DNA of 11,934 nucleotides from Chloroflexota bacterium. GTDB taxonomy: Bacteria > Chloroflexota > Dehalococcoidia > UBA1127 > JACQUN01. A program made the position numbers and the translations under genes. The notes under the pieces were generated by a model. The model had not been told where the DNA came from and did no database searches. It saw only the letters and a list, made by a program, of their open reading frames with translations. Positions 1 through 6,706 of the stretch are shown piece after piece. The stretch covers positions 1 to 11,934 of the forward strand of contig JACQUN010000029.1 of assembly GCA_016210285.1 (NCBI GenBank), written 5' to 3'. Within the stretch, counting starts at the first letter, position 1. Every line of letters begins with the position of its first letter.

Positions 1-16
1 GGTCTCCCTCTTCCAT

Positions 17-61
17 GAGATTCTTCGGTCGCTTCGCTCCCTCAAGAATGACAACGACAAC
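17..61. repeat. dispersed repeat, GTCATTCTTGAG...GAAGAATCTC type
   Basis: An intergenic repeat. On the minus strand it begins with GTTGTC, contains GTCATTCTTGAGGGAGCGAA and ends in GAAGAATCTC. ATTCTT (20-25) and AAGAAT (44-49) form an inverted pair. It resembles, from memory, a repeat style common between genes in many environmental bacteria. A relative lies at 10413-10473, sharing the GTTGTCAT start, a CTGAG-like block and GAATCT. The rest of 1-201 shows no gene, RNA or clear terminator. Confidence 0.6.
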
Positions 62-201
62 ACTGCCAGCAGAACCGAAAGGCCTGACCGTCTCCCTGTG
101 CCTACTATTGCCCATTCCCTCCCCGACCGAGGGTTCTGCCGTCCACGGCCTTACCTGTTCCATGCGGAGCTGGCATCACCCCAGGAACCCAGGACACAAC
201 G

Positions 202-1329
202 CTACTCCTGCACCTGCCTGCGGGCAAACTCGCGGGCCCAGGCGTCAGCCGCAAGGATATCGTCCACGAGCGGATGCGAAACCGACTGGTGCCGCTCCAG
301 AGCAGCGCCGACAACCTTGGCGATCTCCGGGAACCCGATCTGCCGATTCAGGAAGAGGGAGACCGCGGCCTCGTTGGCGGCGTTGAGGACGGCGGGATAC
401 GTTCCGCCCCGGTGCCCGGCCTCCACGGCGAGCTGGAAGCAGGGGAAGCGTTCCTTCTCCAGCGGCTCGAAGGTTAGCTCCCTGATGCTGAAGAGGTCGA
501 AGTGAGGCAACTGGGGGTTGCTGAACCGGTCCGGGTAGGACAGAGCCAGGTGCACCCACAGGCTGGCATCCGGGGGCGCCATGACCCCCTTCATGGAACC
601 GTCAGGAAACTCCACCAGCGCCCGAACCACATCCTGGGGGTGAACAAGCACCTCCAGCGCCCCATACGGGATGCCGAAGAGGTTGTGGGCCTGAATAACC
701 TGGAGCCCTTTGCTCATCAGGGTGGCGGCATCAATACGCCGTTTCCTCCCCAGCCACCTGCCCGGGTAGGTGAGCACATCAGGGGGGGTGACTTGTGGCA
801 ACTGGCTCAGGGCCCGCGCCCGAAAGGGGCCCCAGCAGGAGGTCAGCACAACGCGGGTTGGGGGCTGCGACTCCCCCCGCAGACACTGCCAGATCCCACC
901 CGTCTCGCTTTCCACCGGAAGAAGCAGCACCCGATGGCGGCGCGCTTCCGCAGCCAGAAGCTCCCCTGCCATGACAATGACCTCGGTGTTGGCCAGCGCC
1001 ACGGGCTTTCCAGCCCGGATGGCCGCCAGCGTGGGGGCGAGTCCCACAGCCCCCACCGAGCCAACGAAGACAAGATCCACCTCGGCCTGGCCCACCATCT
1101 CCTCCTGGGAAAGGAACTCGGCGCCCTCCGGGAAGATAACCTGCTCCCCCTCCTGCCGCAGGTAGGAGACATAGCGGGGCCTGAACTCCTGAACCTGCTG
1201 GAAAAGGAGGTCTCGGTTGGTCCCCGCCACCAGCCCCACCACGTGAAAACGCTCTGGGGCACTCCGTACCACCGCCAGAGCCTGCTGGCCAACAGCACCG
1301 GTGGAGCCGAGGATCACCAGGCGCTTCAT
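202..1329 (-). CDS. DXR-family protein with a degenerate active site
   Basis: A 375-residue homologue of 1-deoxy-D-xylulose 5-phosphate reductoisomerase (IspC/DXR), which makes MEP from DXP using NADPH in the non-mevalonate isoprenoid pathway. Length and fold pattern match the family: GSTGAVG at 8-14 (NADPH-binding loop), GSVGAVGLAPTLAAIRAGKP near 90-109 and LNAANE at 315-320. Against E. coli DXR recalled from memory, key residues differ: K125 to T115, D150 to E140, H153 to T143, S186 to C165, H209 to Y188, W212 to R191, S222 to A201, N227 to S206, E231 to Q210, H257 to R236, M276 to A255. S151, E152 and K228 remain. The start at 1329 follows GGAGGAAGC; an in-frame ATG at 1380 is less likely. 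The reading frame is intact, which argues against decay. The usual dxr neighbours (uppS, cdsA, rseP, ispG) are absent. Membership of the family is secure; normal DXR activity is doubtful. Confidence 0.88.
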   Translation of the reverse strand: MKRLVILGSTGAVGQQALAVVRSAPERFHVVGLVAGTNRDLLFQQVQEFRPRYVSYLRQEGEQVIFPEGAEFLSQEEMVGQAEVDLVFVGSVGAVGLAPTLAAIRAGKPVALANTEVIVMAGELLAAEARRHRVLLLPVESETGGIWQCLRGESQPPTRVVLTSCWGPFRARALSQLPQVTPPDVLTYPGRWLGRKRRIDAATLMSKGLQVIQAHNLFGIPYGALEVLVHPQDVVRALVEFPDGSMKGVMAPPDASLWVHLALSYPDRFSNPQLPHFDLFSIRELTFEPLEKERFPCFQLAVEAGHRGGTYPAVLNAANEAAVSLFLNRQIGFPEIAKVVGAALERHQSVSHPLVDDILAADAWAREFARRQVQE

Positions 1330-1423
1330 GCTTCCTCCATCAGGCTCGCTCCCAGTCCCGGCCAGGGGAGGCCCCTCCAAGACCGAGTGAGGGGAATCCG
1401 TTCCTGAAGAACAAAGGGGTGCA

Positions 1424-2218
1424 TCATGGCGATACCAGCGAAGGGGCCCTGCTCTCCTGCATCAGGAGCTGGGCGAGCTCTCGTGGCCGAGACATGGGTG
1501 CTTCGTGGCCAGCCCCCAGCTCCAACACCTCCACCACCCCAGGGCAGATGAGGGAGGCGGCCATGCGGCGCTGGAGATCGGGCGGCACAAAACGGTCGCG
1601 GGTGAGCACCACAGAGGTCACAGGGCAGGGCAGATGCAGCGCCTCCCAGAGGGACGGCTCCTGGAAGGGCTTCAGGGGCATCGGCAGGAGCCTCCCCAGC
1701 ACCAGAGCGGCTGCCGTGGGGTAGCTCATGTCGTTGCAGAGGAGCTTCAGTGCCAGCTCCCGATGAAAACGCAGTGTCCCTTTGGGCGACCCCGGGACCA
1801 TCCGGAGCGCCGCGAGGAGGAGCCTGGTAGTCAACGGAAGGCTCTCCAGGACTGTCCTGGGTGGGACGGGGACTACGGCCCCCACCAGCACCAGGCGACG
1901 GGGTGGCTCCTTAGCCCGCCGCACCGCCTCCAGGGCGATGTGGCCGCTGGTGGAGTGGGCCACCAGCACCGGGCGGTACAGAGCCCCCAGGGCCGCCACC
2001 ACCTCGGCGACGCACTGTTCAAAGGTGATGGCCTTGGGGTTCTCTCTCCCGAATCGGCTGCCGTGGCCTGGCAGGTCAACGGCCAGGATACGACCGGGGG
2101 TGTAAAGGTTGTGGTACACAGGGGCCGAGGCGCGCTGGACGTCGTCCAAGATGCCTTGCACCCCGTCCCAGACCCAGGCGCCGTGGGCGCCGCCGTGCAG
2201 GAGAAGGAAGTCGGTCAT
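1424..2218 (-). CDS. alpha/beta hydrolase (serine esterase-like)
   Basis: A 264-residue alpha/beta hydrolase, probably cytosolic, with no signal peptide. Visible elements in order: LLHGGAHGAW at 6-15 (oxyanion-hole HGG), DLPGHG at 48-53, nucleophile elbow AHSTSG with Ser89, acid Asp208 in TRDRF, and His238 in GAGHEAP. The triad is therefore complete, though the elbow is A-H-S-T-S and not the usual G-x-S-x-G. The motif style is that of the EstC/methyl-esterase/pyrethroid-hydrolase type; the substrate cannot be told. ATG at 2218 overlaps the selA stop as ATGA, so the two are probably translationally coupled. The frame stays open upstream to 2404, but that part is Gly/Pro-rich sequence inside selA and is not credible protein. 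A link to selenium or isoprenoid metabolism is only suggested by position. Confidence 0.87.
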   Translation of the reverse strand: MTDFLLLHGGAHGAWVWDGVQGILDDVQRASAPVYHNLYTPGRILAVDLPGHGSRFGRENPKAITFEQCVAEVVAALGALYRPVLVAHSTSGHIALEAVRRAKEPPRRLVLVGAVVPVPPRTVLESLPLTTRLLLAALRMVPGSPKGTLRFHRELALKLLCNDMSYPTAAALVLGRLLPMPLKPFQEPSLWEALHLPCPVTSVVLTRDRFVPPDLQRRMAASLICPGVVEVLELGAGHEAPMSRPRELAQLLMQESRAPSLVSP

Positions 2219-3585
2219 ACGCCCAGCGCCGCCTTCACAGCCCGCAGCAGCAGCGCCTCCTCCTCCGGGAAAACGGTGCGCGGGTCCAGGGCCACCCGCT
2301 CCCCCACGATACGGGCAACCACCGGCGGCGTCTGCTCCCGCAGGCGGCGGGCCAGCCCCTTGGCGCCGCCCGGGATGCCCTCGGCGCCGAGGGTGAGGAG
2401 CCACGTGGGCAGGGTCTCCCCAGGCAGGCTTCCCCCTCCGATGGTGGACTCGCCCCGCTCTACACTGGCCCTGTGCTCCAGGGCGTCCTGCCAGGCGCGA
2501 GCCCTGGTTCCCAGGGCCTCGGCGGGCATGGCAATCATCGTCCAGACAGGCACCTTCTCGGTGGCCTCTCCCTTCAGGTAGTGAAGCAGCGTAGCCGAGA
2601 GGGCCGCAAGGCTGAGCTTGTCCAGGCGCACCGCCCGGGCCAGGGGGTGCCGGGCCAGCCGCTCAACCAACGCCCGGTTCCCCACGACGATGCCCGCCTG
2701 GGGGCCGCCCAGGAGCTTGTCCCCGGAGAAGAAGGCCAGCCCCACCCCGGCGGCGATGCCCTCCTGAGGGGTTGGCTCGTGAGCCAGGCCGAAGGCGGCG
2801 GTCTCCAGCAGACATCCGCTCCCCAGGTCATACAGCACTGGAAGGTTGTGCCTCTCCCCCAGCTCCACCAGCTCCCGCGTTTCCGGGGCGTGGGTGAAGC
2901 CGGTAATGCGGAAGTTGGAGGCGTGGACTTTCAGCAAAGCCCCTGTCTGCGGGCTGATGGCAGCCTCGTAGTCCCCCACGTAGGTGCGATTGGTGGTCCC
3001 CACCTCCACCAGGGTTGCCCCGGACTGGCGCAGGACATCGGGGATGCGGAAGCCTCCCCCAATCTCCACCGCCTCCCCACGGGATACGATGACCTCCTTG
3101 CCCCTGGCGACGGCAGCCAGCCCCAGCAGGACGGCGGAGGCGTTGTTGTTGACGGCCAGGGCAGCCTCAGCCCCAGTAAGCTGGCAGAGAAGAGACGTAA
3201 CGTGGACCTGACGTGAGCCGCGCTCCCCCTCCTCCACATCCATCTCTAGGTCCGAGTAGCCCCGGGCCGCATCCATAGCCGCTGCCACAGCCTCCTGGCT
3301 CAAGGGCGCACGGCCCAGGTTGGTGTGGATGACCACCCCGGTGGCGTTGATAAGGGGGCGAGGGCCAAGACGCCAGGCCGCCCGCGCACGCCGGGCTACC
3401 CCTGCCGCCAGGTCGTCCAACGAGGGGGCCCTGCCACCCTGCGCTATAGCCGCCCGGGCCTCCTCCAGTCGCTGGCGCGCCAGGTCCACCACCGCCTCCC
3501 GCGAGAAGCTCTCCGCCAGCCGGCGAACCTCGGGGTGAGCCAGCAGTCGGTCCACGCTGGGCAACGCACGGAACTCAACGGTCAT
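2215..3585 (-). CDS. selA: L-seryl-tRNA(Sec) selenium transferase SelA
   Basis: A PLP-dependent cytosolic enzyme that converts seryl-tRNA(Sec) to selenocysteyl-tRNA(Sec) using selenophosphate. The 456 residues are close to the family's usual length. Visible features: an N-terminal helical part with LPSVDRLLAHP at 8-18, INATGVVIHTNLGRAPLS at 79-96, ERGSR at 121-125, NNNASAVLLG at 146-155, and the PLP-lysine segment FFSGDKLLGGPQAG with Lys290. The ATG at 3585 fits the family N-terminus, but no strong ribosome binding site precedes it; a large hairpin ends 11 bases upstream. SelB, tRNA-Sec and selD are not in view, and no in-frame TGA-containing selenoprotein was noticed here. It is followed by a hydrolase with an ATGA overlap. 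The presence of selA implies that the genome uses selenocysteine. Confidence 0.96.
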   Translation of the reverse strand: MTVEFRALPSVDRLLAHPEVRRLAESFSREAVVDLARQRLEEARAAIAQGGRAPSLDDLAAGVARRARAAWRLGPRPLINATGVVIHTNLGRAPLSQEAVAAAMDAARGYSDLEMDVEEGERGSRQVHVTSLLCQLTGAEAALAVNNNASAVLLGLAAVARGKEVIVSRGEAVEIGGGFRIPDVLRQSGATLVEVGTTNRTYVGDYEAAISPQTGALLKVHASNFRITGFTHAPETRELVELGERHNLPVLYDLGSGCLLETAAFGLAHEPTPQEGIAAGVGLAFFSGDKLLGGPQAGIVVGNRALVERLARHPLARAVRLDKLSLAALSATLLHYLKGEATEKVPVWTMIAMPAEALGTRARAWQDALEHRASVERGESTIGGGSLPGETLPTWLLTLGAEGIPGGAKGLARRLREQTPPVVARIVGERVALDPRTVFPEEEALLLRAVKAALGV

Positions 3586-3595
3586 GGACGATTCA

Positions 3596-3665
3596 GCTCT
3601 TTCGGAGGGGCCTCATGGGAACCCTTTCTCACGACAAGGGGTCCCCCCGACCTCTCCCAAAGAGC
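3596..3665. repeat. 70-base imperfect inverted repeat between ccmD and selA
   Basis: Outer arms 3596-3610 (GCTCTTTCGGAGGGG) and 3651-3665 (CCTCTCCCAAAGAGC) pair at 13 of 15 positions. Inner arms 3617-3627 (GGGAACCCTTT) and 3636-3646 (AAGGGGTCCCC) pair at 9 of 11 plus one possible G-U in minus-strand RNA, around an 8-base loop. It fills most of the 91-base gap and ends 11 bases before the selA start. There is no T-run after it on either strand, so it is not a typical intrinsic terminator. It could be a mobile palindromic repeat, an RNA-stabilising stem or a leader element of selA. Confidence 0.7.
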
Positions 3666-3676
3666 GGTTCCTTCCG

Positions 3677-4027
3677 TCACCGCTGCCGGACGGGAGGCGG
3701 CGTGCTCCCCCCGCCACCCTCCCGCCGTTCCCTCTCCTCCAGGGCCTTGCGCAGCGCCTCCACATCACGCCGCAGCTCCTGCTGCTTGCGCGCCATGAAA
3801 AGGGCGTAGGCAAAGAATGCGACCCAGGTGATGGCGTACACCGCAAAGACAAAGGAGAGCCTGGTGCCGGGCAGGATGCTCCCCGGCCCCCCCTGGGCTA
3901 GGGCCGCAAAGGGCTGCGCGGCCCACAGGCCCAAAGCGAGGAGCAGGCCAGCCCCGGCAAGGACCCCTTTCGTCGCCTTTCGGGCGAGGAAAGCTGAATG
4001 TCTCAGCAGCGGCATTCGGTTAGACAT
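3677..4027 (-). CDS. ccmD: CcmD-family small membrane protein
   Basis: A 116-residue protein in the ccmD position directly after ccmC, with an 8-base overlap. Residues about 20-45 form a hydrophobic stretch ending FAALAQGG, which looks like a cleavable signal peptide (AxA-type site) or a first membrane segment. Residues about 58-78 (FVFAVYAITWVAFFAYALFM) form a clear membrane helix with the CcmD-type YAITWVAFFAYAL pattern. A charged helix follows (ARKQQELRRDVEALRKALEE), probably a short coiled coil, then a Gly/Pro-rich tail. Classical CcmD is about 50-70 residues, so the N-terminal part is extra. In system I, CcmD helps release holo-CcmE from CcmABC. The start could be Met5 (4015) instead of Met1. 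The call rests on the helix pattern and gene position. Confidence 0.75.
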   Translation of the reverse strand: MSNRMPLLRHSAFLARKATKGVLAGAGLLLALGLWAAQPFAALAQGGPGSILPGTRLSFVFAVYAITWVAFFAYALFMARKQQELRRDVEALRKALEERERREGGGGSTPPPVRQR

Positions 4028-4685
4028 GGGGGAGCTGCACCCTTTCCAGCGTCTCTTCGGCGCGCCTCAGACTGTACCGCTCCAGCAGCAGGAACACGAA
4101 CAGGAGCGTGAAGGCGGCCAGGGAGACCAGCAGGGCCGCCAGCATGCTGCCCTCGATGTTCAGGTTCGGCCCGACGACCTGCACCGGGTGGTTCCCGCGC
4201 CACCAGTTCACAGAGAAGAAAACGATGGGCACGTCCACAAACCCCACGACGCCCAGGACCGCAGCATACCTGCTCCCTTGACCCCCCTCGGGCGCATAGG
4301 CCCGCAGCATCAGGTAACCCACGTAGATAAGCCAGAGGATAAGGGTTGTGGTCAGCCGGGGCTCCCACGTCCACCATACCCCCCATGCGACCTTGCCCCA
4401 TATCGAGCCGGTAATCAGGGTCAGGGTGGTCAAGACCACCCCCATCTCCGCAGCGCAGTAGGCCACGCTGTCCCAGCGCTCCCCCCCCTTCCAGAGGTAG
4501 GCGATGCTGGCCACAAAGACAATGCCAAAGGCCAGGAAGGCCACCCACGCCAGGGGAACATGGAAGTAGAAGATCCGCACGGTGTCGCCCAGGTTCAGGT
4601 CAGGGGGGGACCAGACCAGGGCGAGGTAGAGGGCCGCCACCATCAAAAGGCCACTGGCGGCGAGGAGCAGGGACCTGCCACTCAT
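4020..4685 (-). CDS. ccmC: heme exporter/heme-handling protein CcmC
   Basis: A 221-residue integral membrane protein with about six helices. It carries the WWD-type heme-handling motif as [18 protein letters not shown] (96-113) and two family histidines, His42 in FYFHVPLAW and His166 in GNHPVQ, which ligate heme in this family. CcmC passes heme to CcmE at the outer face of the membrane during cytochrome c maturation. It begins 14 bases after ccmB ends and overlaps ccmD by 8 bases, so the genes form one transcription unit. The alternative, a CcsA-type system II protein, is less likely given the short length and the ccmA/ccmB neighbours. The ATG at 4685 is preceded by GGGATGAGAGG. Confidence 0.94.
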   Translation of the reverse strand: MSGRSLLLAASGLLMVAALYLALVWSPPDLNLGDTVRIFYFHVPLAWVAFLAFGIVFVASIAYLWKGGERWDSVAYCAAEMGVVLTTLTLITGSIWGKVAWGVWWTWEPRLTTTLILWLIYVGYLMLRAYAPEGGQGSRYAAVLGVVGFVDVPIVFFSVNWWRGNHPVQVVGPNLNIEGSMLAALLVSLAAFTLLFVFLLLERYSLRRAEETLERVQLPHV

Positions 4686-4699
4686 CCTCTCATCCCTTT

Positions 4700-5374
4700 C
4701 TACTCCTCCAACACGAAATGGAAGGTGAGAGCGGAGATCACCAGGAAGAGCATATCAAAAGCAGCGGTCAACTGGAGCCAGCGGCGGAACTCTCCCCATC
4801 CCTCGCCACGCAGGATGGCCCCCGAAGCCTCCACAGCAGCTATGATAACAGGAACCGCCACAGGAAAGAAGAGGACAGGCAGCATGATCTCCCGCGCACG
4901 GGTGTTGACAGCCATGGCTGAGAAGAGAACCCCCACGCTTGCAAAGCCCAGGGTGGCCAGCGCCGCCACCAGCCAGAGGGGAGGCAAGAGCAGAGGAAGG
5001 TTGAACAGCATGGAGAACAGCGGGAGCATCACCACCTCCACCGCCAGCATGGAGAGGGTGCAACTGAGGAGCTTGCCGGTAAACAGCACGTCCCGACTCA
5101 CCGGGCTCAGCATCAGCCCCTCAATGCCGCCCTTCTCCTTCTCCAGGGAGAAGGTGCGATTCAGCCCCAGCACGCCAGCGAAGGTGAAGGAGACCCAGAG
5201 GACGCCCGGCGCCACCGCCGCCACCAGGGAAGGCTTCGGCTCAAAGACGAAGGCAAAGATGACCACTATCAGGAGAGCGAAGACCAGCACCGGCACCACC
5301 ACCTCCCGGGTGCGGGCCTCCAGGAGGAGGTCTTTCCACAGAATAGCCAGGACAGGCCTCCAGAAGCCTCTCAT
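4700..5374 (-). CDS. ccmB: heme exporter membrane subunit CcmB
   Basis: A 224-residue inner-membrane subunit of the CcmAB ABC transporter, which works with CcmC and CcmD to release holo-CcmE in cytochrome c maturation. Six hydrophobic segments are visible at about 23-45, 52-70, 103-125, 128-150, 162-182 and 200-222. The N-terminal LAILWKDLLLEARTRE and the cytosolic FSLEKEKGGIEGLMLSPVSR loop (about 75-94) are characteristic of CcmB. The ATG at 5374 overlaps the ccmA stop as ATGA, indicating coupled translation. The frame is open upstream to 5467, but that segment is the ccmA C-terminal coding region read in another frame and lacks hydrophobic character. Confidence 0.94.
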   Translation of the reverse strand: MRGFWRPVLAILWKDLLLEARTREVVVPVLVFALLIVVIFAFVFEPKPSLVAAVAPGVLWVSFTFAGVLGLNRTFSLEKEKGGIEGLMLSPVSRDVLFTGKLLSCTLSMLAVEVVMLPLFSMLFNLPLLLPPLWLVAALATLGFASVGVLFSAMAVNTRAREIMLPVLFFPVAVPVIIAAVEASGAILRGEGWGEFRRWLQLTAAFDMLFLVISALTFHFVLEE

Positions 5375-6126
5375 ACCTTCACCCCTGTCAGCCTGGCATA
5401 GGTCTGCCGAAAGGCGGCGGCATCCAAGGCTGCACGCTCCTCGAGGTAGGCGATGCGTCCGTTCCACAGGATAGCGACCCGGCTTCCCAGAGCCAGGCCA
5501 CGCTCCACGTTGTGGGTGGTCAAGATCGCTGCCCCTCCCTGGGCACGGTGCTGCGCCAGCACCTGGTCCAGCAGCCCCAGGGCCTCCTGGTCCAGGCCCG
5601 ACTCCGGCTCATCCAGCAGGAGAAGCAGGGGCTCGTGGAGGAGGGCCCGAGCAATGGAGATGCGTTTCTGCGTGCCATGGGAGAGGGTGCGGATCCGGCT
5701 CCCCAGGTATCCCTCTACCCCCATGCGCCCAGCAACGGCCAGGATGCGCTGCGGGGCACCCGCGAGGCCGAACATGCGGCAGGTGAAAAGGAGGTTCTCA
5801 AAGGCCGTCAGGTCATCGTAGAGGAAGGTCTGGTGGGTCACCACCCCGATGGCCCGCCGCAGAGCGGGCCCATCCTGGGAGACGGCCCACCCCGCAATGC
5901 GCACCTGCCCCGCGCCCGGGCGAGCGAGGGTGGCCAGGAGCTTGATGAGGGTAGTCTTGCCGCAGCCATTGGGCCCGAAGATAGACAGCACCTCTCCCCA
6001 GGAGACGGTCAGGTCCAGGCCCCGAAGCACGGGGCGCCTCCCAAAGGCTTTGGTGAGGCCCTTCACCTCAAGGGCTGGCTGCGCCTCACGGCTGGGGTCC
6101 GGCAGGGAGATGGCGGAACCAGCCAT
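5371..6126 (-). CDS. ccmA: heme exporter ATP-binding subunit CcmA
   Basis: An ABC ATPase of 251 residues that powers the CcmABCD complex. Walker A is GPNGCGKT (51-58), the Q-loop lies in THQTFLYDD (97-105), the signature is LSHGTQKR (148-155, in place of LSGGQ), Walker B is LLLLLDEPESGLD (with Asp172-Glu173) and the H-loop is TTHN with His205. It is assigned to heme export mainly because ccmB, ccmC and ccmD follow; the ATPase alone could serve another ABC-2 exporter. The ATG at 6126 lies 7 bases after the pyrE stop. A TTG at 6153, with GGGAGGTGGAGG before it, would add nine residues and overlap pyrE; I prefer the ATG but this is not certain. Confidence 0.92.
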   Translation of the reverse strand: MAGSAISLPDPSREAQPALEVKGLTKAFGRRPVLRGLDLTVSWGEVLSIFGPNGCGKTTLIKLLATLARPGAGQVRIAGWAVSQDGPALRRAIGVVTHQTFLYDDLTAFENLLFTCRMFGLAGAPQRILAVAGRMGVEGYLGSRIRTLSHGTQKRISIARALLHEPLLLLLDEPESGLDQEALGLLDQVLAQHRAQGGAAILTTHNVERGLALGSRVAILWNGRIAYLEERAALDAAAFRQTYARLTGVKV

Positions 6127-6133
6127 GACGGTG

Positions 6134-6706
6134 CTATCTCCCTCCCCCAGCAACCTCCACCTCCCCGTCCGGGGTCGCCGTCAGCATGGCCTCGAAGTCG
6201 TAGCCCTGCTTGCGCAGCGACTCACTGCCGCCCTGGCAGCGGTCCAGCACTGCAACCACTCTCACCGCCTGACACCCTGCCTCCTCGGCAGCAGCGATGG
6301 CATGCAGCAGCGCCCCGCCCGTGGTGCACACATCATCCACGATGAGGACGGGGGTGCCAGGGGCCAGCGGGCCCTCGGTAAGCCTTTGGGTGCCGTGGCC
6401 CTTGGCCTCGCTGCGCACCAGGAACCCAGACATCGGGTAGCCCTCCAAATGGCTCAGGAGGACTACTGCGGCAACGATAGGGTCGGCGCCCAGGGTGGGT
6501 CCGCCGATGGCCCTGGCGCCGCAGGCCCGGGCTAGTGCAAGGACTTCCTGCGCTAGCAGGTGCGCCCCCTCGGGGTCCAGGCTTACCAGGCGGCCATCGA
6601 AGTAGTAGGGGCTGCGCTGGCCCGAGGAGAGCAGAAAGTCCCCATAGCGCAATGCGCCCCTTGCCTTGGCTACTTCAAGAATCCGCCCTCGCCGCTCCAC
6701 GCTCAT
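6134..6706 (-). CDS. pyrE: orotate phosphoribosyltransferase PyrE
   Basis: A cytosolic enzyme of 190 residues that joins orotate to PRPP to give OMP in UMP synthesis. It shows the PRPP motif VLIVDDVCTTGGA (120-132), SPYYFDGR at 32-39, and the mobile catalytic loop RSEAKGHG at 98-105. Relative to the enteric RKEAKDHG loop, the first lysine is serine, while the Arg, second Lys and His are kept. The ATG at 6706 has GAGGAG eight bases upstream. Its start lies inside nadD (32-base overlap), and ccmA follows after 7 bases, so pyrE is embedded in a longer operon. The open frame upstream of 6706 is nadD sequence read in another frame. Confidence 0.95.
   Translation of the reverse strand: MSVERRGRILEVAKARGALRYGDFLLSSGQRSPYYFDGRLVSLDPEGAHLLAQEVLALARACGARAIGGPTLGADPIVAAVVLLSHLEGYPMSGFLVRSEAKGHGTQRLTEGPLAPGTPVLIVDDVCTTGGALLHAIAAAEEAGCQAVRVVAVLDRCQGGSESLRKQGYDFEAMLTATPDGEVEVAGGGR

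Noticed and set aside
502..1407. Plus-strand open frame of about 300 codons opposite the DXR-like gene
   Set aside because: Low-complexity composition and no recognisable motif; the minus-strand gene explains it.
2219..2404. N-terminal extension of the alpha/beta hydrolase inside selA
   Set aside because: It is Gly/Pro/Ala-rich out-of-frame selA sequence, and the ATGA overlap gives a better start.
1505..2581. Plus-strand open frame of about 358 codons opposite the hydrolase and selA
   Set aside because: It crosses two well-supported minus-strand genes and has no family signature.
3828..5474. A 548-codon open frame on the plus strand opposite ccmB, ccmC and ccmD
   Set aside because: It is rich in Arg, Pro, Gly, His and Gln with no domain or motif, and the minus strand there encodes clear Ccm proteins. 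Long antisense frames are expected in GC-rich DNA.
6127..6153. TTG start for ccmA, nine residues upstream
   Set aside because: Possible, with a purine-rich stretch before it, but the in-frame ATG at 6126 is simpler and avoids overlap with pyrE.
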